Assembly (NCBI GenBank): GCA_949358305.1
Contig: OX442315.1
Coordinates: 30,346,427 to 30,406,426 of the forward strand
Reading direction: 5' to 3'
DNA length: 60,000 bases
Origin: Strigamia acuminata
Taxonomy: Eukaryota; Arthropoda; Chilopoda; Geophilomorpha; Linotaeniidae
Part shown: in pieces, positions 25,616-37,600 of the stretch
How positions within the stretch are numbered: the first letter of the stretch is position 1
How the letters are laid out: every line of letters starts with the position of its first letter
The notes under the pieces: model-generated
Databases searched by the model: none
Told to the model about the DNA's origin: nothing
The model's input: the letters and a program-made list of their open reading frames with translations, nothing else
Translations under genes and position numbers: made by a program

Positions 25616-28600
25616 CTGAAAAATGGATCATGATTATAACGTTTAGTTACAGGCAATAGAGAATTTAGAACTTTTTATGGCTTTGGTAACAAGAAATGGT
25701 TAGTAGAGGTATCAATTAATTTCAATTTTTTTGTCGTTTATTTATTTTTAGGAATGCAGTTTCTTGGCGCCTCGGTCTAAAATTTCATCTTTTCTCACCC
25801 AACCTAGGTCACTTTTGACACCATGCTAAATGTATGTACCGGTATGTAGTAAATAAATAACACTTTAATTAATTTAACGAAGTGTCCGACATGAACGTAT
25901 TATTTTCATGACGCGCTGTGATTGGTTGAGAGATGCATTGAGATGCATCGATAAAAATACTTGGTTCAGTCTATGTTGCTAAAAACGAGTAAGGTTAGGT
26001 TTGGGGGTGCTTGTAAGAAAAAAGAAAACAAAACTTCGAAAACATCGTTTTGAGGAAACGTGCGTTTAAGAAACGGCATAAGGGTAAAATGTGCCGTTCT
26101 GGTATAAGCCATTACGGATTTTGGGACAATTTTCAGGTCAGTTAGTTGAAGCGCTGTTTAGGTTTTTTGTAGTTCTTTACTAAATTTATAGAGGGCGCAA
26201 TATGTTGTTGCAATAATAATGAACTTTGAACCATCTGGTGGTGGTTTTAAACACTACCTGTAAAAGCAAAAAGGCTGTTAACTGAAGCGCTCTTTACTAA
26301 AGCAGCAAAGCCTGTTTAAAAGTTTTGCTGGAATTTTAAGGGGCACCAATTTTGCAAGATGAATAACTAATTAAATAAATGATGAATCAATACAAATTTC
26401 ACCTGAGATTTACTTTACTATCAGATAAACAAAGTCACAAATTTTCAGCGAAAAAAAATGGATAGGAAATAAATTTTCCTATTCAAGAAAGAGCTTGTCC
26501 CTAAATCCGTATAGCCTTATGCCTCCAAGGGTTAAAACAACACGTTCGTGTCGAACATGAGCGTGGCCACTGCTTTAATTTAAACAAAAACAATTACACT
26601 AATTTTGTTTGTACACGATTTTTTTTGATTTACCGGTATTTAACATGGAAAAAGTATTTTTTACATATTATTATTTTTCTGGAACGTGTCCATACTGTGT
26701 AAAACAGAATAGGAGTGTATTTTATGTTTTTAATTCTATTCTTTTTTTTTTTACTAGTTGCATTCGAAAAGTCATTTAGACTAAACAGCATTTTTGAACT
26801 GTTTGTCTTGACCTAACTTAAAAAATGGCGGCTGATTTAGTTTGCTTTCAGTCGCAGTGGACAGCGCACAACAAGTTTAATTAAAATTTTCAACTGACTT
26901 TTCAAATGCAGCTGCTAAGGTACTTTCGGAAATGTCCGTTTGTTATGAAGTTTAGAAAAAAAATTGTAAAATTTTAAGCTGCCTAGGATTATCATGAAAA
27001 TGTGATGGACCGTTAGACAATTTATGGTTCAGTTATGTAAATAATGTCAGATTAACTCAGAAGTATGTAATAATCTCACGATTCAACAGGTCCCATTACC
27101 ATTTCACTTCTGTTTCCTTGCCAAATTGAGATGTTAAAAAGTTTAGTGATTGTAGAATCACTAAGAGCTTAGTTGTGATCCTTTAAAGTGCTCCACTCGC
27201 CCACTTTCTTAATTAACTTTACGTGATGTATGCATAATATTTAAATAAATTGCATGTTACCCAGTTTGTGCAATGTTAAGAAATTAAAAATTGTATTACT
27301 GAAACTACTTGTCAAATGCATCAGGAAGTTAAACGATTAACATTAAATGGAAAGATTACTTTTCCCTTATAAAAACACGTTATGTCAATAAATATAGTGG
27401 GAAAACTCGTAAGTCTTTGCACTTTGGAGGTGAAAGTTACAGTTGGTTGGTCTTAGAACAAAGTGCAGCAGTTGTATTCGAAAAGACATTCTTCGTGGTT
27501 GTAAAATAGATTTACTAGCCAGTAATTGGGCATTTAGATTGCAATTTAGTTGTAAATTAGGAGCATTCAGTTTTAATCGTACTCGCAAACGGTAAGATCG
27601 AGACTTTCATTGATCGATTTAAGGACACCCTCAAATTGTCGCTTCTCTTGAATTAAATACCGCTTGAATGTAATCGCCGCTCGATTTTCTCTCATTTTGT
27701 CTCAAACACATTTTTTGTTTGGTTTTCAACTGGAATGACAAGTTTGCAACACATTTTTGATGTGTTGAAGGTATCTGCCACTTTAAAGATCAGTTTCCAC
27801 ACTTGCCCTGTGTATTGTTCCGGCAAAATGCGTTCGCAATGCGTAAAACAACGCTTCATTGCACAAAGTTTAACTTCAAATGCACCACTCCCTTGCGCAT
27901 TGCAATATTGAACGCAACAAACAAGCACAAAGATTTTTCTTAAAAATGCTTAAACTAACAAGGAACTTTGGTTTTTAACATTAAAGGTAGAAAGTTATTA
28001 CAAGAAACTTTAGATTGGTAAGATCTAATTTGGAATTTTCCACTAGCTGCATTCAAAAACTCTAAAACGTATGCAAAACTCGTTTCGTGTTTGTACGTGA
28101 CGTCATTCCCATTGAATAACATTTGCAGCTACTGAAAATTTACCAATGTAACATCTCATGTAAACTCGAATGTGCAGTGCGTGGAATTGTCTCAGGACCT
28201 CAGGAGGCTTAACGACGTGACATATTTAGCGAATTGCATTTTGTATGTTCGACCGTTTTGGAGTGAATAAATTTTCTAGGTCATTAGTTTAGCCACTGTC
28301 ATTATTCAATGTGATTGATTGCTGATTAGATTTTGGTTAACTACCATCGTAAATTTGAAATTGATATTCCCAAGGAGATTTTCAAGAGAGTATGCAAATA
28401 TTACTTGAGGTTTTTATTGTCAATTTATTTGTCAGCACGTCAATAACGTTGCTAACAAATCATACGTTTTACGCGTATTAAATACTAACGCATGCATAAT
28501 ACCAATGCATTTGTAACTGCTGTTCCGTGATGATAAATTCAATCGGTTTCAACATTTATTAGTTTCGTTTAAATTTAAATTGTTATCATAAAATTATAAT

Positions 28601-31600
28601 TATTTTACATCGTAGGAAGTAAATATATTTCCAATTCAATAGATGCATCTGGGAAGCCTTTTTTGTTGATCATTTGTGCAGCCATGGAAATTTCTTCAGG
28701 CGAATGACAAATTTCTCTATATCCCAACATTTCAATTATGAAAACTACTAGGAGTTCGTCTTAATCTTGTTACTATTAAAAAAAATATTTTATACTGTAT
28801 ACCTACTTCAAAAGAATTTAATAACTCGTCTGAGGTCATTTTTTTTCTGAATATTGCATGCAAAAATTCAATCATGGTTTTTTCCCTTGAAAAAAAATCA
28901 ATCATGGCAGCATATTTTCAACTATGTTATCACGATCAACATGAAAATACAAAGCAGATTGAATTGAAAATGACCAATACTCGTGAAATGGTCTAGCCCA
29001 GGGGTCCTCAAGCAGCATCTTGGAGATCAGAAACCTAAAGAATATCCGACACATAATGGGATGCTTTAAATAGAATGTAATTTTAGGTGATACTTAGTAG
29101 GGAAGAAATATTAAGTTCGTGATGGAATTTTTAGTATCTATTTTTTTTAAAAAAAAATTTATTAGAGTTCATAAATGTAAATAAAAACTTCTAATTGCAA
29201 ATGGGTATCACTTTAATAAAGAATGTTTATGGCAAAGGCCTTTGGGATGAAACTAACAATCGTGTATTGTATTTGTCATTTAAACATTCTTTATTAGTTC
29301 GTAAATGCGTTTTATTCGAGTTCAGCAACAAGAAATATTCGCATATCTGGAAAACTGCTTACTATCGATTATTTAAAAAATGTGCGGTATTCTTTGCATT
29401 CCCATCCGAAATGATTTATCAAAAACTGTTGACAGTCTATTACCTTAAGCAGAAAAAATGTGGTAATCAGTTTTATAAATATGTGTGCATACCAACTTTT
29501 ACAAAGTTCATATTATCTTGCAAACGAAGACAATATTCCAAACAATTAAACCAATTAAAAGCCACCGACATTGCGCATTAACTGTGTCACATTTAATAAT
29601 ACCCCGGTCAGGCATGTTACCTTTGGGGTCACGACCCCTTGAACGTTAATAACAAATACTAAAGGAAGGGATTTAGTGAGTATAACGTATCAAATGTTAC
29701 TTTTTAAAATTGAATTTAGTTGAAACTACCAACCGCATTTCCTGGTACAAGGTAAAAGCCATTAAGGAAGTCGAGTGCAAAATTAAGACCACGGCAGCTA
29801 CTCCCTATCAGTTGCATTACTAATTGGTGATGGCGTGCACCAAAGCCAATGAGTGGTGACCAGTGCGTTGCTAGGTTAAAAGCATCAGCCAGGATATCTC
29901 CCAAGGAATAGATACCCAGTTAGTATGCTGGATCGAATTAGTTAAAGCGTTTTCTTATGTGCAAATTAATGATAAAATGTAAAAACCTTTTTATAAAGTA
30001 CTGGAATGAAGAACGCCATCAACTCTGCTTAGAGGGGGACTAGCTGGTGGTGTCGGACCGAGACTTTTGCCCAATCCGGAATCAGAGTCCGGTGAGCAAG
30101 TCCCCTCCTTACTTAGTCCTCGTTGTTGCGGTGAAGGTGGCACGTGAGACAAAAGACTCACGTGACTGTGACCCGGTGTTGGAGAAGAAGGCCCGCTTCT
30201 GCTCCCACCTTCAGGACGTTCCACTACCCGCAGATGCATGGTCTTTGAAGGGAAGTCCGTCTGTGTACTTGTCCTGTTGTTTTCCTTGCCGGGTTGAGGT
30301 GTGGGCGGTCGCTGCTCGGCACTCATCACTCCCGTTAAGTTCTCGAAAGCGATTTTGTAAATCCGGAACGGTTTTGATTCTTGAGATGCTGAAGAGGAAA
30401 CAATACTAGGAGTTGAAAAACCGGAAATTTGATGATCTGAAATTTAATGGGACGATTTGTAGTGGAAGAAAGAATATGTGATGATGTAACTAGTTCTATT
30501 CGTTTAATTAAGTTGTAAAGGTTTCAAAGTGCTTGCAATTAACCAAGTGGCTCGGCAATTAGGTTGCTGGTGGCTTAAACCTTCGAGTCTCAATAAAAAT
30601 ATATATGGATAGGTTTGATAGGCCAATTGGGAATAAAGTCATAATGGAAGGGAAAACAATTGACTCGTGTTCACTCAGCTGGGAGAAATAAATGGAAGAA
30701 GTTTTTAGTATTGATTTATCTGGATGGGGATGAGGGTGTAATTTAATAAAAATAAAATGGAAATGTCTATTCTAACCTAGATTAACTTAAACTGTTCTAA
30801 TAACCAATCCTAAATGTGGCAGTAGATTCTTTCTGTCTGGGAAAACTCAATTTATGCATAAAATGTAAACCAGGATATGTTGACGGTCAATAGGCGTTTT
30901 TAACCAAAGTATTTGCCTTTGTCAATAAACACTTCCTGTGTAATTTCATAACAGATGATGCTAAAGTTCAATTTCTTTGTAAAACAAAAAATTGTATGAG
31001 ACACCCAAATTTGTCTTAGGTGTAATTATCTCGGTTGAATGGTTTTAAACATTAGGACAAAATAGGATATCAATGCAGAAGTTAGTCTAAACACTATTTG
31101 CCGAGAGACCCTTTATTTTCATTGGTCAATGGACAAATTACTGCTGGCTTCTACACGTCAACAGAAAAGAGTTTAACAACTTTTTCCTTTTGTTGAAAGA
31201 AGGCGCTGATACATCAGAGCACCCCAACTAACAATTAATTCGATTTAATAGGGTTTGTAACCCCGAGTTCACACCAACTTTGAAATACAGATGGTGCCAT
31301 TGTTTTCCCATAGACTTGCATGTTAATTCGTTTTTCCAGTCATTTTAATTTTTTCTTATACAAGCAATTAAAAAGCAATTTTTGTGTTTCGCCTCCAAAA
31401 ATTTTGATTTTTTGCAATGGCACCAAAGTGCTCAAATTTTATTTAATTTTCTGGATTAAAAATTTCTTTCCCACTAACCTAGCCGTGAGACAAAAAATTA
31501 AAATTTGGGCTCAATAGCGGCCTAGAACAGGTCATTCCTAATATATTTTTTTTTTTAAAAAAATCTTAATTTTAAGCGAGGTAGACTGGAAAGACGAATT

Positions 31601-34600
31601 AACATGCAAGTCTACGGGAAAACTGTGGCACCATCTGTATTTCAAAGTTGGCGTTAACTAGGGGTTACAAACCCTCTTGAGCAGCCATGTTTGTTGCTGT
31701 GCTGCTGCGTCTGCGGTTAAGATCCCATGTCTGTTATTATTAATATTAATTAATTAATACATTGAGTTTGTTACTGCCGCATGGGCTCTGTCAACCCCAA
31801 AAGCAGAAGCCTATGAGGGGGTTGACAGGAGTATGGTATTGTGTTTGTGATGTTACACTTAGCACGGCCCTTAGGCAGGGTGCTCGTCTGGAGTTTCGGC
31901 CATGCAAGCCGCGAACTATGGGATAATTTTCTTAAGGACCCAACCTTGCATTTATGCAGAGAACTGGGAAAACCACAAAACCAGTTGGAGGCGGGTGGCA
32001 GATGTTCTTGCCATAGAAATAGGATCTTAATCAGACAAGGATGAGATAAACAACTGGGATTTCCAGCAGGTCTCCCATCCAAATACTGACCAGACCCAAT
32101 GCTGCTTAACTGCTGTGTTCTAAATAGGAACGGTGAGTTGTTCCTATCCTATTGGCTGAGATGATCACCTGAACATTTCCTGGGAAAGTTGTCAGCCAAT
32201 GGTAATAAGAATCTCTGGACGAATAGTTTATTTTAATGATAACCTCAGGTAATTCCAGTTGTTTCTTATCCTTGTTTGATTTACGGTACTTTTTCTGTGG
32301 CAAGAATATCTGCCATCCGCCTTCAACTGGTTATTTTGTGGTTTCACAGATGAAAGTCGTCTCAGTGTCTCGAAGAACTTTTTCTCGAGACAGGCATTGA
32401 AATAGGTCAACGTTGTGGTGGTTTTGAGTATAGCTGTAAAGTTTTAGTTGGTTGCCGTTTTGTTTCATATTTTAATTTAGATGCTATTTTGAATTTATCT
32501 TCAAATATAAATGCTGTTTTGAATCTGGCTTTTAGATTTATTATTTTCTAATAATTAGGAGCACAGGTGGGTTTTCTCCACTTGAATACGGATATTATCT
32601 TCAACTGAAACAGGAACACCTGCTAAATTTTTTTTTTTTAAATATTTTTTTTTTATCATAGAATTTCCATAATAATAAAAAGCTCATGCTTAAGCTGTGC
32701 AATGATTTACATAAGAAATGTCACGATTTGTTAGGCTTTCTTTGTTAAGTGATCGAGATTTAATTTAAAGGTATTAAACCCGAGTTTTGTTTAATCAATC
32801 ACCTTAGATTAAGGTGTGAAGAAGCTTAAATTAAAGCAAAATGAGGATTCAAAGGTGCCGGAAAGCACAACAAATCTTGAATGCATCCTAATGAGTGACC
32901 ATTCTTTTTTACGGCGTAATTTTTATCCTCTTTATCTGTTATGACTAAATTCTATTTTTGTTTTACTCTGGGTGTGTGTAAGGTCAGCACGTGACTGATA
33001 GCAGTACTGCGTGTATTTGACTATTGTTTCAATTCTCCTTTTCATTTGCTGTCGTGGTTTTTGTCTCGTGTTGATTAACCACAACAAGCAATGAAGGATG
33101 AGAAAGTTTTCGTAACTTGTTGTTGAATCTTGTGCGAGCCAGCTGTTGTGCAATTATTGTTTAAAGTAGACCAATTTGTGCGACATCCAAATTTGAACTT
33201 GGGAATAACTGTACTTGAAAATTCTAACAAGCACATTTTAACATTGAAATCTGTCACCCATTTGAATTTCAAATTAGAAATGTATTATAATCTCGCAAGA
33301 TGTGTTTAGACTGACGAAATTTGTGTTTTCAAGCGGCCAGAGGTTGACTCGCTGCAGTCGACAGATTTAAGAGGTTAAAGAAGGGTTAATAGAAATGAGA
33401 TTGTGTTTTGAAAATAATGAAACTTTCGAATTTATGGCTAAGATTTCAGTCTAACAATGTTTAGCAAATTGTAAGTTATTACACTGGACAGTTTTCTTCT
33501 GGGCAACTATATTGGAATTGTTTCTGTGCGAAATTGATGTATTATGCCGCTGTATAAAATAGTAGGTGCATTCAATCTCATTTTAGAATGAATAGACTTA
33601 AAGGTGCCTGGACAGCCAACAAGTAATATTTTGACCTCTTACTTATTTTTCGTAAATGACTGTTAATTTGCACCTAGAAAATCTGAATATAACACCATGG
33701 TGTTGGAATCAAATATGGTGTTATTGCTGAAATGGTGTTGTATACGAATTATACAACATTTGCAAATAAATGTTGTTAACTTATGGCTTGTCTAATTTTT
33801 AACATAACATAATAGTACCTTTAAAGAAAAAACACTAGGGGGATGACCCCTATATAAGGGCTACGAAGAGAGCCAATCCCCAGTCTAATTTTTACTAGTC
33901 CACCACGCGGTCGCCAAATTTTTTGGGCCTTTATACCGCGTTTTTTGTGTAAGTTTTTTCTTCGTTTTTTGCGTTTTATTCGACCTTTCGATGTCTAAAC
34001 CCAACCCATCGAAGAAGGGACGCCCTTTGCCGTCCAAATCGAAGCAAACGCCGACCATTCCTTTGCCTGTGTCTGAATCGACCACACAGGTCCAGTCGGC
34101 CGCCATTGCGGCCAATTCGACCACGAACTCGTCCGTAGCTGCGTTTAAGGAATCGGATTTCCAATCCATGTTCCAGAAAGGCCTACAGGACTTCTTCAAG
34201 TCCTCTACCTTGCTACCAACGGCCCCAGCGATGTCCGAAGAAGCGATTCGACTGGCCGCGAAGTCCGTTTTTCGTTTGGATTCTCGCAGGTCATCGCCAC
34301 GTTCTTCACCCGATTCCGAGTCTTCTTTTTCCCGCAAGGCGTATCCTCGGAACGCAAGAGCGAGATCCCCGGACGTGGGGAGGCGTCAGACCCGACCTCG
34401 GTCGAAGGTGCTGGCGTCCTTTTCCGATTCAAGTTCGGATAACGTGTGCTACGACTCCGGGTCCGACCAGTCGTATGCCTCCATTTTTAGTTCGCCCAGT
34501 CCGTCAGGACGTAGCGACGAGGTAGCCAGGCTCAAGTCAAAGCTGGCCAAGCTGTCAAAATCCTCAAAACGTAAGCCGGTCGTTCCGAGTTCCGACTCGG

Positions 34601-37600
34601 ACGACGAAATTGCGACGAATGTCCCTATTCTAGCCAAGAAATCGGCGGAAAAAATTGAAGAAATTTTGTCTACCAGGGTAAACGATTTTCTTCCCTTTGG
34701 TTTTTATATTTACTGAGATTTGTCTCTTTCTTTCAGTCGTCGGCGTCCGACGCCAAAAAATTCCGGGGCAAATTTCCCCGACCTGCCGATCAGGTTCCGT
34801 CATTGAAACGTAAAGAAATGGACGACGACGTTAAAGCCTACCTGAACGATAAGAAGACGAATTTTTCATCTTTTCGCGAAAACTTTTTGAAAAGTTTGGA
34901 CTCCTCAGTCCTTCGAATTGGAGCAGTGGCCTCTAAACTCTTCGACGCCGCCTTTATGTCAACGTTTGTATTTTCCCTTTTGGGTTGTAGTTCTTCTACT
35001 GATTATGCTTTTCCTTTTAGTCCGCTATCTAAATCCGAAATGTTAGAAGCGTCGTCGGCAATCCTACATTTCGTTCGTGTTGCGACCTTTTCCATCTCCA
35101 ACGAACGTCGAGCAAACGTTATTCACGGGATCGGAGGAAAGAATTCCAGTCTTTTATCCAAATTTAAAGACTGCAAAGGCGAGACTCTTTTTGAAGGAAA
35201 GTTCCTAACTTCTTTCAAACAGCAAGCGGACGAAATCTTTGCCATTGATCGCGCCAGGAGTAAACTTCTAGGATCGAAGCGCCAGAATTCCTTTCGCGCC
35301 CCTAATCGCTCTCATCACCGTAGACAGGACGATCGAAAGCCGTATCACGACAATCGTTCAGATTACGATCGCCGTCCTGCCAGAAACTTTCAGCCCAGGC
35401 ACCAACAGCCCTTTCGTGTCCCCCCCCGCTCCAATCGAGGACGGGGGCGATCTGGTTTTGATAAATCGGGTGAGAAAATTTTGTAAATTATTCACTGCTC
35501 CCGATTCTTTGCCGTTAACAGGCCGGCTCCCTCACTGTTTAGACACTTGGCGTCTTATAACTTCAGACAATTGGGTGCTTCAGGTAGTCGCTGGTCTTAA
35601 GCTAGAATTTCTATCCACGCCTATTCAAAATTCCTTTTCAACACCTTCCTTTTCCAATGAGGTATTTTCTATTCTTGATTTAGAAGTCAAGGACATGGTT
35701 GAAAAAGGTGCAGCCTATCCGGTCAATCACTGTGAAGGGGAATTTATTAGTTTCCTTTTTATTGTCCCCAAAAAAGATGGGGGTTTTAGACCAATAATTA
35801 ATTTAAAACCATTAAATGAATTTATTCCTTTCACTCATTTCAAAATGGAAAATGTTCAGACGGCTCTTTCCCTCGTTGAGCAAGATGCTTTTATGATTAA
35901 ACTTGATCTTTCAGACGCTTACTTCTCAGTAGTCATTCATCCTGAATCGCGAAAATTTTTACGCTTCTTTTGGTTAGGGGTCCTTTATGAACTTGGAGTA
36001 CTTCCCTTCGGCCTAGGACCTGCCCCATTTTTCTTTACAAAAATCTGTCGAGTTATAGCAACTTTTCTCAGGTTGTTCAACGTAAAACTTGCAGTTTTTC
36101 TTGATGACTGGTTCTTCACCCATTCCGACAGAGATCTTCTTATCCAGCAGAGGGATTTTATTCTACTTCTATTTAAATCTCTAGGTTTCAGAGTAAATTT
36201 TAAGAAATCAGTTCTTGAGCCAACGACAGAGTTAGTTTTCCTAGGATTTTTGATTAATTCCAAAACTATGCGGGTTTCTCTTCCTTCCGAACGTTCTCAG
36301 AATATAAAAAAGGCTATTCAGAAGCTGCTTTCTGCAGACAACAATATTAATAATAGAGACTTGGCTTCGGTTATAGGGAAGCTCAATGCTACAACCTTAG
36401 CTATCTCTTCGGCCCCCCTTCATTACAGGGGTCTCCAGTTATTAAAAACTCAATTGCTCCGGAAAGGAAATTATAATTCGCCATGCTTACTTAACCTTGT
36501 AGCAAGGGAGGAACTAGCTTGGTGGCTCAGAAATTTGGATTTCTGTCAGGGTAAATCCCTTTTTCCAAAATCCACTTTAATTAGCATTGATACGGACGCA
36601 TCCCTTTCAGGCTGGGGAGCGTGCTCAAATTCTATCTCTATAGGTGGAAAATGGCCACCTTCCTTAGCAACCAAACATATAAACATCCTTGAATTACTCG
36701 CTGCCTTTTGGGCCATCAAGTCTTTTGCCAAAGACTTGTGCGGGGGTATTATTAAGTTACGAATGGACAATACAGCGGCAATCGCTGCTATTAACCACCT
36801 GGGTAGCCCTAGGTCACCCAATCTCACGGCCGTGGCCCAGGATCTTTGGTCTTGGGCTATGGCTCGTGATCTTTCCATCCAAGCTGAACACATCCCCGGT
36901 AAACTGAATATACAGGCTGATCTGGCCTCCAGAGGCCACATTCTCGATTCTGGGGATTGGAAACTAAATACTTCTTGTTTCGATAGCCTTCAGGCCCTTT
37001 GGGGCCCGTTTCAGATAGATTTGTTTGCTTCAAATCTTAATTGTCAGCTTAAGAACTTCTTTAGTTGGTTACCAGATCCAGAAGCTTTAGCTTTCGACGC
37101 CCTGGTTCAGGAATGGGGGTCCGATCTTAACTATGCTTTTCCCCCTTTCTGTCTGATTCCTGCATGTTTACAAAGGATCCGATTAGCTTTGTCTCCAACA
37201 AGGATGATCCTTATTACACCGATTTGGCCAAGTCAGAGTTGGTTTCCGGTAAGCACCACTTTAATTAGTTGCGACCTTTGATTTATTAAAAAGTTTTCCT
37301 TTATTTTTAGATAATCTGGTCCCTATCAACACAGGCCCCAGTTATTCTCCCGAATCTGACGAACCTATTACTGAATCCAGAAGGGCAACCCCACCCATTG
37401 GTGGCTCAGGGATCCCTCCAGTTAGCGGCCTGGCATCTATCCTCTCTTCCCTTCGAAAGGATGGAATTTCAGAGGAAGCTTCCCGATTGGTGGGAGTGTC
37501 ATGGAAGCCTTCAACAGCAAAAGTCTATGCAAATTGCTGGAAATCATGGGTTTCTTGGACAGCATCCAGGAATTTGGAACCTTTTTGTTCATCTCCAATT

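Larger units (their letters stand above)
25616..30001. other. GARNL3 last intron, 4.4 kb
   Basis: Holds two GCTGCATTC-family MITEs (26,757 and 28,046) and a GC-richer patch at 29,716-29,904 that may be an old repeat. An open frame at 29,195-29,581 on the plus strand shows no family features. Confidence 0.6.

Noticed and set aside
28998-29035. CCCAGGGGTCCTCAAGC, possible hAT end
   Set aside because: No matching inverted end within a few hundred bases.
29195-29581. 128-codon open frame on the plus strand
   Set aside because: Composition follows the local AT content, there is no recognisable motif, and it lies in the last intron of GARNL3. Taken as chance.
33885-34432. Long minus-strand frames across the DIRS gag region
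   Set aside because: Mirror frames of the GC-richer ORF1; no motif.
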